Assembly: GCA_963675135.1 (NCBI GenBank) | Contig: OY776121.1 | Location: 78,204,875-78,268,874, forward strand | Direction: 5' to 3' | Source of the DNA: Galeopsis tetrahit | Lineage: Eukaryota; Streptophyta; Magnoliopsida; Lamiales; Lamiaceae | Length of the DNA stretch: 64,000 nt | Part shown: positions 11,079-23,900 of the stretch, piece by piece | Numbering within the stretch: the stretch's first letter is position 1 | Layout of the letters: each line of letters starts with the position of its first letter | The notes under the pieces: generated by a model | The model's input: the letters and a program-made list of their open reading frames with translations, nothing else | Databases searched by the model: none | What the model was told of the DNA's origin: nothing | Made by a program: the position numbers and the translations under genes

Positions 11079-11158
11079 GACCCATTTAATTAAATGGTTT
11101 GAGCTCAAATGGCAGCCCATGAATTAAAATGAACTTGGATGGAATTGGCCCATTTAAT

Positions 11159-12260
11159 GCGGCTAAAGGCACCAAAGGATCCTATGAGGACACCCATCGA
11201 ATATTTTTTTTATCACAAGGGGCATGCGAAATGTCGATTGTACCCTTTCTACAAATTTTTTAAAAAAATGAACGGATGAGTACACCCATCCATTCCATTG
11301 CACACCGAGTCATTATTTCACACCCGATTCACCACCAAAACAACCACAAATAAAATCCTAAAAACTCAAAATTTTCAACAAAAAATAAAATCTTAATATG
11401 TTCGATGTTCGAAAATTTTAACGAGATGTACGAAATTTTTTAATGAACAAACTCAATATGTACGAAAAAATTTTCAAAACAACTTAAATTTGTCCGAAAA
11501 CAAATATCGAACATCTTGTTCGAAAATTTATCCAAAACAAACATAGATTGTTCGAAAAAAAATTCAAAACAAACTCAACATGTTCGAAAATTTTACATGA
11601 ACAAGGGTAAGATGTTTGAGAAAAAAATTCGAACAAAAACAAAAAATCCAAAAAAAATTAAAAAAAATTCTTAACCCTAATTTTTTTTTGGATATGTAAC
11701 AAAAAATCCCAAACCAACTCACCTTTTGTATGACGGCGGCGGCGACGAGAAGAGGGGGAGGGGTGCGGTCGCGAAGGGCATCGGGGTCGCGAACCACCGG
11801 GGCAAGAGTGGAGAGGGTGCAGTCGGGGTCGCGAACCGCCGGGGGGAGAGTGGAAAGGGTGCACTCGGTGTCGCGAACAGCCGGCGAGGAGAGTGGAGAG
11901 GGAAGGGGTGCCGTCGGCGTCGCGAACCGCCGACGAGGACAGTGGAGAGGGGAAGGGGTGTTGTCGGCGTTCGATGTTGCGCGGCTGAGGAGGGAGACGG
12001 CCGACGCGATCTGCGACGTGGGAGGCGGCCGACGCGATCTATGACGTGGGCGGCGACACTGTGAGGGCGACGGCGACGGGGAAAGAGGAGATGAGATGAG
12101 AGAGCGTTGGGAGAGGAAGGGAGGTGGGTGTCCTAGAATGAGAATGGGAATGGCTTAGGGTTTTAATAGATTTGAGGGTAATTTTGGGATTTCCACGTGG
12201 ATGTCCTCATACATTTTGTGGGTGTCCTCATAGGATTCGTGTGTGCCTTTAGTCGCGCCC
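11159..12260. mobile_element. Family B MULE-like element B1
   Basis: The inverted ends are GCGGCTAAAGGCACC...TCCTATGAGGACACCC and the complement GGGTGTCCTCATAGGATTC...GTGCCTTTAGTCGCGCCC. Between them are an AT-rich stretch with repeated GTTCGAAAAT motifs (11400-11640) and then a GC-rich stretch (11720-12110) full of CGAACCGCCGG repeats. The left tip is mutated and the TSD is unclear. B2 (28312-29286) has the same layout and a perfect TSD. No convincing protein is encoded; the long GC-rich frames are low-complexity. Confidence 0.75.
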
Positions 12261-12321
12261 TTAATTAATTAAATTAATGGGCCATCAAGAGGAAAAAAAA
12301 GTCCATGGCTGTTGGATTTAA

Positions 12322-13380
12322 GGCCCTGGCTATATACCCCTCCAGCCTTGTTAAGTATACTCCCCCGATTTATGTACTACCCTCCATATGTTAAATGTTA
12401 GATGTACTCCCCCTCAAAATACCCAGAATACCCTTCTTAATTTTTCTTATTCTTTTCCTTTTTCTTCTTTCTTCTTCAATTTAAAAAAAACCCTAGAACT
12501 AATTATTCCTCTCCCCCCTCCCCTCCACTACACCAAACGGCAGCCCCTCCTAGGTACCGGCGCCGGCGCCGCCCCCATCAGCATCGCCGCCCACTGCGCC
12601 CAACCTCCTCCTCCCTTGAACTCGCGCCGCCACCCCCTTCACGGCGGCGCCCACTCTTTTTTTTTTCCTCCCATTTCTCTGCAAAAACTCCCCCTCCACC
12701 GCCCCCAGCCGTCGCCCCCGCCCATCGCGCGGCCCCAGATGCCGCCTCCGCCCCTCGCGCGGCCCCAGTCGCCGCCCCGCCCCTCACGCGGCTTTTTTTT
12801 TCTGCTCGCCGGTCGTCGCCTCCCACGACAAACTTCTCCCGAAACCTGAATCAGCCATGTAGCACTGCCTCCTCCCCCTCTTTCGCTGTGCCACGCTGCC
12901 CCTCTCCACATGACAGTCCGCGTAGGTAAGTCCTTTTTTTTTTTTTTACTTTCAACGAACCAGTGTCGACGGAATGCATTCTCGTCGGCAAATTGTTGTC
13001 GACGGAATGCATTGTCGTTGGCAAATTGTTGTTGACGGAATGCATTGTCGTTGGCAAATTGTTGTCGACGATAATGCATTTCTTCAACAATTTGTCGACG
13101 ATAATGCATTCCGTCGACCCTGGTTTGTCGAAAATATGTTTTTGATTTTTATTTTATGTTTTAAAATTTCTGTGTTGAAAATGAGTTGGTGTTGGTCGCC
13201 AGAGGAGGCGACGATGACAACTATTAGGGTTAGGGTTTTAAATATGGAGGGTGTATTTATCATGATTATTTTAGTTTATTTTAATATAAGGGTAGTTTAG
13301 GTATTTTACATTAATATTAAATTAATAAATGTAGAAGTGGAGTATACTTAACACAGCTGGAGGGGTATATAGCCAAAGCC
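12322..13380. mobile_element. Family A MULE-like element A1
   Basis: Inverted ends of about 45 bp (GGCCCTGGCTATATACCCCT and the complement of AGGGGTATATAGCCAAAGCC), flanked by GGATTTAA (12314-12321, 13381-13388). Inside: a GC-rich CCGCC block (12530-12840), then an array of TGTCGACGGAATGCATTGTC units that fold on themselves (12955-13130). Ends in AAACCCTAA-like and ATTTTAG AT-rich flanks. No convincing gene. Confidence 0.8.
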
Positions 13381-14170
13381 GGATTTAATTCTGTTGAGCC
13401 CAAGACAATTACTCCACCATGCGGCCCATTTACAAGGCTGGCAGCCCATCTCATTGTTTTAATTGGGAATTCGGCCAAGAACACAGAGGGAGGGAGGGAG
13501 GGAGAGAATTTGGGGGCAGCAGCTGGAAAGCCTGGAATGCACACACGCTGGGGGGATAGGGCACGAAACAGAGGCGGCATTTCCAATTGGGGAAACCTCC
13601 TCCCATTCACACTCACTCCCTAGTTTAATTTCATATTTTTAGATAGATTTTAATTGAGTATTTTATTTTATTGTAAGCTTTGAAGAGAATTTGAAGACAT
13701 TTGAGGTGCTACCTTTCTTTAATGTAATGCTTTGTTATTTATGTTTTATGAGTTTGATTTCAATTGTTAATTTTGTTATTGGCTAGGTTTATTGGTGTTT
13801 GGGTGTTTGGATTGTTTAATTCTATTGGTGGTGTATTGATTAAATTAGTGGGTATTTAATGATCATTTGCTTGAATTCAATTAATAGATTATACGTTGAA
13901 GCTCGATTAGTGCAACGAGAGTTGGTTAGTCTTGATAGATTGTATAATCGAGGGTTGGGAACGAGTGAATTGAGTTAATATTGGATTATCGCAACGAGAG
14001 TTGGGTAAATTTCATTAGAACCCTATTAATTTACACTAATTATTTGAATGAGAGTTTGAATGATTAGTAAGGAGATCATAGGAGTTTGATTTCTAGTATT
14101 CAAGTGGAAAAACATGATTAGGAATTAAATTAGTATAACTTAGGTAGAATCCTCTAATAGTGTGATTACC

Positions 14171-14295
14171 CGGGTAAGAACGACTCTATCATTCCTCCCG
14201 ATCTTAGGTGATTTTTTATATACATTCTTAGTCGGGTAAGAACGACTCTATCCTTCCTCCCGATCTTAGGTGATTTTTTATATACATTCTTAGTG
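14171..14295. repeat. 62-bp tandem duplication
   Basis: Two copies, beginning CGGGTAAGAACGACTCTAT at 14171 and 14233, inside solo LTR X. Solo LTR Y has one copy in the opposite orientation (around 42480-42535). Confidence 0.75.
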
Positions 14296-14800
14296 ATTGC
14301 TCTTATTATACACCAACCAATGAATTAAACGTCCAAGTTAAGCTTTAATCGATTTCCACTTAATGAAAAACACCCGTACACTACTTCTCATCATTTGATC
14401 TTGATCATCATTTTACTCACCCCATGTTTCATCACTATAATTACATGAGCAACACTAATGCTACTTTTATTACTACGACCCTCTTACACTTGAGAGGTGA
14501 GTATTGAAAAATACGTGTCAAGTTATCGGGGCTTGACTTTTTCTAATAAACAAATTTAATCTCATTAAATTTCAACAGGTCGACCCACAATTTTCATTAA
14601 AGACGACAACTTTTGATTAATATTTAGAAATTTTAAAGACGGCTTTTTCATTAATAAATTTTTTAAATTTTTTATAAATTTGATGGTGTTAAATTTCTCA
14701 ATCCTCGTTTTGAGAGCCTGTCTAACAAAAAAAAAAATTAATCGGTAAATATAAGCTCTTATTGCATGAATTTTTTGGTTATAAGTTATAACCAATAAGA

Positions 14801-15995
14801 CCATGTTTATTCATGCCCGGTCATGATCGGGTCATCAAATATAAAATTCATTTCTCACTCCTCCACCTACACATTTTACACCACAATCCAAACTCATTTT
14901 TTTTTCGCACTTTATCCATAACCATCAAAACCACAACCAACATTTAATAAATTATTTCTTTTATAATATAATAATTATATCTATTATTAATTTTTTATAA
15001 TATTTAAAAAATATATACCATTATTTAATATTAAAAAATTCATAACTATAATAAAAAATTACCATAGACTTTAAAAAAAATTACAAGATAACTGAAAATA
15101 AATAAATTGAACTACAAATAAATGCCTAATTACAACAAAGCAAGAAATGAAAATTACATATTTAATTGTCGAATTTTTGCTATGCTCAATCAAGTCGTTC
15201 TTAAGAGCGGCATGAGAATTTTCGAAATTTGAATTGGTTCAGAGATAGGAACTTGGTTCAAATTCAGAGAAAATTGAGAATTTTGATAATATTGAGAAAA
15301 TTGGGAATTATCAATATTAAAAGGTAAAGTCTAGTATGCACTCGAGTGCATGCTATGCACTCTAGTCCATGTGCACTTTTCAGTTTAATGACTTACACTT
15401 TTTGGTAATGTAGTTGCACCTTTCAATTATTACTCATTTACCAAAAAGTGTAAGTCAGTAAACTGAAAAGTACACATGGACTAGGGTGCACAGCATGCAC
15501 TCGAGTCCATAGCAGACCAACCCATATTAAAAAACGATTGAAAATTTTGTGAATTTGACTGATTTTGAAAGTCATGATGATAATTGTGATCATTTGGATC
15601 CATGTTAGAAGAGAAAAAAGACAATTAAAATAATTTAGAAGAGAAAAAAAGATAATTAAAACAATTTAGAAGATAAAAGAGAGTGTATGAAATTGTGATC
15701 CAAAATATATGTCTCTATTTATAGATAATTTAATTTTATGAATTTTAGTTTTTTTTATTAAGTAGATAAATGAACATAAAAAATTATCTAAATAAAATAT
15801 AACCGACGAGTAAAAATTTAACATGTGGCATATTTTGATTTTTTTGGAATTAAAAATTACCCCCGCAGGCCACACTGAGGCCCACACTCTTGGGTTGTTA
15901 TTGGTCGTCCGCCGTGTTCATTCAAATTTTTTCAATTTTCATTTTTTTTTGTCCGCTAGTGGATGCCCTGATCGAGTTCCCCAATAAATTTGGCC
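14801..15995. mobile_element. 1.2-kb insertion of unknown type
   Basis: TAAGA lies on both sides (14796-14800, 15996-16000). The second host copy at about 29540 reads AACCAATAAGAGACGTGC with no insertion. The ends (CCATGTTTATTCATGCCCGG and ATAAATTTGGCC) show no obvious inverted repeats. It holds the palindromic element 15323-15523 and AT-rich sequence. No gene. Confidence 0.6.
15323..15523. mobile_element. Palindromic MULE-like MITE (family E)
   Basis: 201 bp flanked by ATATTAAAA (15314-15322, 15524-15532), a perfect 9-bp TSD. The arms are nearly complete inverted repeats; for example CACTCGAGTGCATGCT and CTTTTCAGTTTA appear in both. Only about 30 bp in the centre is unpaired. Non-coding. 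Confidence 0.8.
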
Positions 15996-16084
15996 TAAGA
16001 GACATGCTGAAAAACATAAAAGAGTACAGTGTCCATCGCAATGCGTACATCATACATGTCAATTTTCAAAAAAACTGGTAGGAT

Positions 16085-16262
16085 TTCTTTTCCATTCTTG
16101 GAATGATCTGACCTTTTATTAATATCCATTCCCATATTCTGTTCTTGATCTCGTCAGCTGCTGCCTCCACCTCGATTCTCACACTATTAAATATCGCCGA
16201 GTTCCTCCCTCTCCATATGATCTACACAACGCACAGCCACAGGCCATAAGCATATAGTAAAA
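16085..16262 (-). mobile_element. LINE 3' end relic, host copy 1
   Basis: The minus strand encodes a WRGRNSAIFN segment followed by an IWEWI-type segment, the conserved C-terminal pattern (W..RN...F) of plant L1-like LINE proteins. Stops and loss of the remainder show decay. The same relic recurs in host copy 2 (38183-38360), where a copia element has inserted at its edge. Confidence 0.55.
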
Positions 16263-16528
16263 TGAGTATAACGTTTACCTCGTATTAAACCAATATGTAG
16301 TAGGAAGTTTTCTTTTAGGTTGCATTTGGTTGGGTGAATTTGGGCTTATGGATTTCAAATTCACGGTCCAAATTCATTCTATAAATGGATTTCAAATACT
16401 TAGATTTGTGCAATACACTTTTTTTAGTTAAAATTGAGAGAGATTTCAAATCCTCACTAAAACCAACTAAAACCAACAGAATATTGTCAAGCAACTTGTT
16501 TCTGTCATCTATGACTTGAGAGAAAAGA

Positions 16529-16712
16529 CTAGCCATCGATCTCCACCACCAGCTCTGCAAAAGCCTTGTTGCTGAAATGTATCAACTCAAAACACCATGA
16601 CAAAGACACGGGTTCTGATTCATTTCTCTGTTTTGATAGGATGTGGCTGATGAAATTCGAACGAAAATCGCGTAACGAAGCCGATAAGGCCTCAGAATTG
16701 TGGTGGTGATTC
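16529..16712 (-). pseudogene. BPS1/UPF0496-like fragment, host copy 1 (cut by copia LTR)
   Basis: This is the same sequence as the C-terminal part of the fragment at 38633-38857. The frame passes through LSLSW and AFAELVVEIDG, then reaches a TAG stop. Its 5' part is missing because the copia LTR starts at 16713, and the host sequence that should follow was lost at the duplication junction. Confidence 0.4.
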
Positions 16713-17173
16713 TGTTGGAAACTATACGCCTGATAGGGTATACTGCAATATCGAAAGAGTCAGATAACAAACAAGTCGAGTCAAGGGAAAACCCTTTTCC
16801 CGCAGAACATAATACGCCCAGGTAGTGCTCGACTGGTATGGCGTTCCGTTCCCAAAGGTAAAACGACTTCTACTTCTTACACAGTAGCACCACTGTATAA
16901 GAAGCCTCGTCGAACGTACTTAGTACGAACTGAACACTCTCGGATATAAATCCGGCACAAGAAAGAACAGTGGAAGGCTTTCGGGAGCTCAACCCACTGC
17001 AAAGGGACGAGAGGAGAGTAGAGAGAGAGAGAGGGGCGAATTTCAGCGTAAGGTATTATGAGGACAGAGACTGATATTTATAGGCAAAAGAAACCCTAGG
17101 AGGTTGTTGAGATAATCGAGGGAAGATATCACGTACGTGGATAAGTCTTGAAGACTGAATCTTGAAGACCAAG

Positions 17174-19993
17174 TGTTGCTCGTCGACTTGGTTCGTATTT
17201 TGCACATGTTTTGTACAACAATAACAATCCCCACAAGCATATGGGTTCGTTATAGTTGAGTAAGTATACGACCTAGTAGTTATCGTCCAAGGACCTAGAG
17301 AGAGTGCGGAGCCCCAAAACTATACGTCAAAATGGTGTTATAGAAGCTAAATGTGAGGAGTAAGCAAATACCAACTAAGAAAATAGAAAACTAATGCAAT
17401 CAACTAAACTAACTCTCAATAATGAAAGTGCAAGGTGAGAAAGCATTGCCTCGGGTGTTTCCGTTTTGTGAGCAATTAAGTGAACTAGTGAACCAATTAC
17501 ATGATTTTACTACGAATTCGGGTTAAGCTAAAGGCTATCACAAATGTGTGCAAACCCCCTCGAAAGGCATAGGTAAACAACGTGCATTGATTAGCAATTA
17601 TAGGATCTAACCAAATACCATAAGCTCCTAAGATAGTGTTGCATAAGCACTTTAAACACGGTTACTAATGCTTATGAAACGCCCTCTCACCAAACTCCTA
17701 GACGACCTCTATTTGTTTAGTGTCTAAAGTTGTCGGTCTAGCCATTAACACCCCTCTCGAGTGAGCTAATTACTAATTAACTTCTATTCAATTGACCAAA
17801 GCTTACACTCACACTCCCAATCATGCTACCCAACTCTCGTTGCAAATTGCAATAAATATAATCGAACATGCTCGCTAATAGGGTTGATCAACCAAATGAA
17901 TCAATCTAAGTACAACAATAGAAACAATTAACACCCAAATCCTAAGCTAATCATGCAATTACTCACAATTACACTCAATTCTCATCAAAACATCAACACC
18001 CAAGACAATTGAGGATTAACTCATGTTTAAATTAACAACTAGAATAAAACTCATGAAAATTAAACTACAAAACATGAATTAAAATCAAATAATCAACCAA
18101 TATTGAAATAAGGAAAGAAAGCATCTTCAAATACTTCAATCTCACGAACAATAAAATGAAATACTAAATTAAATCTATCTAAGAAATGAAATAACAAGCT
18201 AAAGTAATCTATTGAGTGGAGCAGTGAGGAGGAGAAAAGATTTCTCCCCCAATGGAGTCGCGTGCCCCTCTTTCTCGCCAATTCCCAGCTTCTGCGTATA
18301 TTATCCACTTTCTTCTTTTTCGCCTTTAGCAAATATATAAAATGGGCTTATGATTAGACTTGTTGCAATAGTAATGGGCCTGGATATGTAAATCTGCTGC
18401 TTTGCTTTCCAATTGGGTTTGACTATATGCACCTCCATTTCGGAGGGATGCACTCCCCCAATTTATGCACTCCTCCGAAAATTGGACACACCCTCCCTAA
18501 ATTGTCATAAATGCCCTTTCCTCAATAAATTCCTATTACTATCCACACCCCCCTAAATCTAATTTCAACATCCAAACCCTAATTCCTTCCTTCATCTTCA
18601 TTTCCTCCCCAACCTCACACCAACTTCCGCCGCCACTGTCGCAGCCGCTTCTGCCACCGTCGCCCCCGCGACCACCGTCTTCGCCCCTCCCTCTTTCCCC
18701 TTTTTATTTTCTGTGATTTCCCCCTCTCCCCGTCGCGGCCACCCCTCCCCCAACCGGCCGCCGCCGTAACCCCCCCCCCCCTACGCCCCAGCGGCCACTG
18801 TGACCCCTCCCTCTCTCAGCCTCTTTTTTTTTTTCTGTATTTTTCCTCCTCTCTCTCCCTCTCCTCGTCGCGGCAACCCCTCCTCCCTCTCCTCGTCGCG
18901 GCCACCCCTCCTCCCTCTCCCTCGGCCGCAACGGCTCCCCCTCCCTAGGCCGCGATGAACTCCCTCTCCCTCAGCCGCGACAGCTCCCTCTCCTCCGATT
19001 TCTGTTTTTTTTTTTGTTCATCCCGCCGCCCGCTCCGACCTCGCCAACGCCGCCCACTCCGATCTACCTCGCCGACGCCCCCCACTCCCAGGTATGTGCA
19101 TCGGCCGCCGCCGCCTATTGGCCGTAATTGGTTCAATTTTGGGCCGTTCAAATTTTAGGGTTTCTGCATTTTTTTTTTTTAATCTTCGACATTACAGTGT
19201 CGACCTCATACAATTTCGTCGACCTATTGTTGTCAACGAGATTGTATATAGTCGAGATTACAGTGTCGATTTTTTTAAAAAAAAACTTTAAATTTGTTTT
19301 CGACTTTTGTTGGTCGACTATATACACTCTCGTCGACAACACATTGTCAACGATAGTGTATATAGTCGACACTGGTTTGTCGAGAATTTTTTAAAAAATA
19401 TTGAAAATTTTCTAATTTTTTTGTGAAATATTTGATTTCTTTTATTCGGTGGCGGTAACGAAGGCGGCGACGGCACATAAATTAGGGGTTTTAAGGGGAA
19501 CAAGAAGTGGGGGTGTATGTAGTGTAATATTATCTAAAGGGTATTTTGGGGTTTTTTCTCTATTATTAAATTAATAAATTGATTGGGGGAGTGCATCTCT
19601 CCGAAATGGAGGTGCATATAGTCAAACCCTTTCCAATTCATACGACAAAATGGGTTAACAAATGGGCCATTTTCTTGTTTTTTTTTCTTTCTCACGTCTT
19701 AATTGGCCCAATGGAGTGGGCCCTTTTAATTAACTGCATCCTCATTTCCCACTCTCTTTCTTATACAGCCCACGACAAATAAAATGGATCCACGTCTTTT
19801 TTTTTTCTCTTCTTGTATTATTCTTTCGATTGACTTTGCAAGATAATCGAGGCATGCTTTTGCTCTAAAAATGCTCATTTTCCTATAAAAAATAGCAAAA
19901 CACACCATTTCTCCAAATCAAGTGCTATGAATTTCAAGCAATTATTTCTCCAAATCAAGTGCTATGAATTTCAAGCAATTATCACACTAATCA
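17174..19993 (+). mobile_element. Solo LTR Z with nested A2
   Basis: TG...CA ends (TGTTGCTCG...CACTAATCA) with the TSD CCAAG (17169-17173, 19994-19998). The other copia-1 LTR at 26290 has the uninterrupted site GACCAAGTTTGAG. It shares the AATGCTCATTTTCCTATAAA and CTCCAAATCAAGTGC blocks with solo LTRs X and Y but has a different left tip. Without A2 it is about 1.6 kb. A 40-bp direct duplication sits at 19930-19985. No coding frame. Confidence 0.8.
18416..19629. mobile_element. Family A MULE-like element A2
   Basis: TIR GGGTTTGACTATATGCACCT and its complement, with a perfect 9-bp TSD TTTCCAATT (18407-18415, 19630-19638). Next to the left end is a GC-rich CCGCCGCC block (18620-19085). Then come two hairpin-forming segments at about 19190-19275 and 19300-19385 built from GTCGAC motifs. 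No convincing protein. Confidence 0.85.
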
Positions 19994-20969
19994 CCAAGTT
20001 TGAGACTTCCAGATAATTTTGGAACATTCTTGAAGTATTTCGAATGGGCCTGAGTTGGGCTTTCGAAGTTTTTGGGTCTGCAAAAAGATAGCGGACCACC
20101 AAAGACAAATTGCCAAATCCGAAGCCGAGCCGGCCGGGCGCGCGCGCGCGTGTGGCTCTTAGAGGAGTGTACCTCTTATACATAGTTGAACTTCAATGCC
20201 TTTAAACCTCATAAATGTTTTGTAGGCTTTCTATGTGGGATAAATTCCCACATACCTCAAACTTCAAGTTGAAACTCTTAACTTCAACAATTAATTTCTC
20301 ACTCACCTTAACTCGGTTTTGAGATATTAAATATACCACGTTCATCTACTCCGCGAGTAGATCGACTATGTCACGTTCAATTATTTTATAATTAACGTTT
20401 TAGTCCATCTAATTAATTAATTAGATAAGGGTGTCAAAACCCAATTAATCTCATTAATTACAACAATCCCCCACATGAGTGAAAATCGTGTCTATACAAC
20501 ATCAGACTCAGTGTTCAGTTCGATTGAGATCTCCGTGCGTCCGGAAAAGTAGTTTTTTTCTTTGAACTTTCCGTAGCCAAACACTATCGGGTACACCGGC
20601 GGCTTAGTGGACGCAGTGCCTTGAACTACTCCTCCATAGTGTATACCTAATCAACAATGTCAGCACACTTCAATCTCGTCTTTGTAACGTTCTCACGTTT
20701 TTGTCCGTTTTGGCCATGGACGTCCTTTGTGTTCATAAATGTTAGGTCGAAGCGGCCCTCACTTCTCATTTATATAGGTAACCTCCTTTCGAGTATCCCG
20801 TTATATTCTAGGAATTATTAAGAGTCGAAGACTCAACCTTTACCACATCTTACGGGTTGTTAACACTTGAGATAGTGCTGTCAGGAATAGTCGTGTTTTT
20901 CAAGTGTTGTATCACTAACTTCCACAGTTTCGTTTTCCCATTGAACCAAGTTCTTGGGATCTCCAGTCA

Positions 20970-23900
20970 TCATGGTTGGGTTTCCACTGCTTTAGTTTTT
21001 CTTGTGGGTTTTAGACCCATTCCTTCTACCAGCTTGTTCAATTGATCTCGGTTTATGCTCTTCGTGAGCGGATCCGCTATGTTGTCCTTTGTGTTGACAT
21101 AATCAATGGACATTACTCTAGTGGAGATCAATTCTCTAATGGAGTTGTGTCGACGACGTATGTGTCTCGACTTTCCGTTGTACATGACATTCGTAGCTCT
21201 CCCAATGGAAGCTTGACTGTCACAGTGTACCGTCATCGAAGGTACTGGTTTATTCCAACATGGAATGTCTTCCAGAAAATTACGCAACCATTCAGCCTCT
21301 GCAGCGGCTAGGTCTAAAGCGTTAAATTCTGATTCCATTGTGGAACGGGCAATACACGTTTGTTTCTTGGACCTCCATGACACTGCTCCTCCTCCAATAG
21401 TGAATACATATCCACTAGTGGATAACGAGTCTTTAATGTATGATATCCCATTTGCATCACTGTATCCTTCGACTACAGCTGGATGTCTTGTGTAGTGAAG
21501 CTCATAATTAAGGGTGTACTTCAAGTATCTTAATACCATTTTCAGTGCTTTCCAGTGCTCATGACTTGGATTGTTCATGTATTGACTCAACTTGTTTACT
21601 GAACATGCAAGATCAGGGCGTGTACAGTTCGTGATGTACATCACACTTCCAATGATCCTTGCGTATTCCAGTTGAGCCACTGGTTCTCCTCTATTCTTTC
21701 TCAAGTGAACATTGAGTTCCAAAGGTGTCTTAGCAGGTGGATCGTTGAAGGCATTAAATTGTTTTAGTACCTTCTCCACATAGTGAGATTGTGTCAAGGA
21801 AATTCCATCAGACGTTCTCTCTATCTTGATTCCAAGAATCACATCTGCTAATCCCATGTCTTTCATGTCAAAGTTTCTACTTAACATGTTCTTCGTATTA
21901 ACTATGATATTGTGATTGTTACTCATGATTAACATGTCATCGACATATAAGCATACGATAACAAATCCATTTGGTGTATCTTTCACATATACACACTTAT
22001 CACATTCATTAATTCGAAACCCATTTGTCAGCATCGTATTGTCAAATTTCAAATGCCACTGTTTTGGAGCTTGCTTAAGTCCATACAGTGATCGAACGAG
22101 TTTGCATACCTTTTTCTCGTTTCCAGGAGCAACATATCCTTCAGGTTGATCCATGTATATCTCATCATCCATCTCACCATAAAGAAACGCCGTCTTAACG
22201 TCCATTTGGTGTATTTCGAGATTGTGCAAAGCAGCAATAGCGACTAACACCCGAATGGAGGTGATTCTTGTCACTAGTGAGTATGTATCGAAGAAATCAT
22301 ACCCTTCTTTTTGTTTAAAACCTTTTGCAACTAGACGAGCTTTGTACTTGTCAACAGATCCATCTGCTTTGTACTTTCTTCCAAGGATCCACTTGCATCC
22401 TAAGGGCTTACAACCTTTGGGGAGGTCGACCAACTCCCATGTGTGATTTAATTGAATAGACTCGTATTCACTTTTTATGGCCTCCTTCCAGAGTTGTGCA
22501 TCTGTTCTTGCCATAGCTTCCTTAATAGTTTTGGGTTCATCTTCCTCCAGAACATAAGTAATGAAGTCTGAACCAAAATCTATATCAATTCTAGCTCTCT
22601 TACTGCGTCTCGGTTCTTCACTCTCTTGAGTGGAGGGACTAACAGTGTCGTCTGTTGCTTCAAGAGTTCTCTTATTCGAACTCTCTTCCTCTTTTTCCTT
22701 AAGAGGAAAAATGTTTTCAAAGAATACTGCGTTCCTTGACTCAATTGTGGTGCCTTCTGTCATATCCGGTATTTCAGATTTGTGAATCAGAAATCGATAG
22801 GCACTGCTGTTTGAAGCATATCCTATAAAGATACAATCAACTGTTTTAGGGCCAATTTTAACTTGTTTAGGAAGTGGTACTTCAACCTTAGCCAAACACC
22901 CCCACACTTTGAGGTATTTGTATGAAGGTTTTCGTTTCCTCCATATTTCATAAGGAGTTTGATCCTTAGTTTTATGAGGGATCTTATTCAGAATGTGGTT
23001 AGCCGACAGAATGGCTTCCCCCCAAAAGTTTTGAGGTAGACCTGAGCTGATTAACATTGCGTTCATCATCTCCTTTATTGTTCGGTTTTTCCTTTCTGCA
23101 ACACCATTGGACTGAGGTGAGTAAGGGGCTGTAGTTTGATGTACAATCCCTGATTCTATACATAATTGTTCAAATGGAGCTACGTACTCTCCACCTCTAT
23201 CACTACGAATTGATTTAATTCGAGTGTTCAATTGATTCTCTACTTTTTTTTGTAACGTTTAAAAGCTTTTATTGCTTCGTCTTTACTTCTCAAAAGATAA
23301 ACGTAGCAGAATCGTGTACAAACATCTATAAAAGTAATAAAATACTTTTTCCCTCCTCTAGTTTGTACAAACTTTAAATCACATACATCCGTGTGAATTA
23401 AGTCTAGAGGGGCAGTGTTCCTTTCAACAGTTTTAAACGGTAGTTTGGTCATCTTTGCTTCCGTGCATATTTCACATTGTTTGAATGTATCAACATTGTC
23501 AATTTTAAGTAAAACGAGATTTACTAATCGTTTTATGGATTTTAAATTCACATGTCATAATCTAAAATGCCATAAAGAGGAACACTCAACGATATAAGCA
23601 GAAGTAGAAGCAATTTCATTAACAACTTGTTTGCCTTTGGGGCTTACAACCATTGTGCTTAATTTAAATAGACCATTCTCAAGATAACCCTTCCCGAGAA
23701 AGTGACCAAACTTACTTAGAACTAGACATGGGCGGTTTTTAACCGCGGAACCGCCGAACCGGCAAAACCGCCGGTTTGGCAAACCGCCGGTTACGGTTCA
23801 AAAACCGAACCGTAACCGGAAAATGGCGGTTCAGTTTCGGTTGCTAGTTTTGGCAAACCGAAACCGCCGGTTTTGGCGGTTAACCGCCGGTTTGCCGGTT

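Larger units (their letters stand above)
10457..14520 (-). mobile_element. Solo LTR X with nested elements
   Basis: It begins TGATTAGTGTG and ends ACGTGTCA (TG...CA), flanked by AGTTA on both sides (10452-10456, 14521-14525). The second host copy at 28282 reads TGTAGTTATCGGGGCTTG without interruption, so this is a clean insertion. Removing the nested elements (Harbinger-like MITE, SINE, B1, A1) leaves about 1.5-1.9 kb with no coding frame, which fits a solo LTR of a large retrotransposon, perhaps Ty3/gypsy. Related solo LTRs lie at 17174-19993 and, on the opposite strand, 42129-46074. Confidence 0.75.
16713..20465 (-). mobile_element. Copia-1 3' LTR, interrupted by solo LTR Z
   Basis: 16713-17173 plus 19999-20465 (about 930 bp together) match the other copia-1 LTR (25777-26787). 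It starts TGTTGGAAAC and ends ATTACAACA on the plus strand. Solo LTR Z splits it with a perfect CCAAG TSD. The host at the left edge (GTGATTC) matches the uninterrupted site at 38815. Confidence 0.85.

Noticed and set aside
11726..12064. Long Gly/Arg-rich frames in the GC-rich part of B1
   Set aside because: Overlapping frames are open on both strands because of CG-rich repeats. They are low-complexity with no family motif and lie inside a transposable element.
12388..13109. Frames of 150-odd residues rich in Pro or Gln/Phe repeats
   Set aside because: They cross the GC-rich block and the GTCGAC hairpin array of A1; the repeats come from the DNA repeat, not from protein selection.
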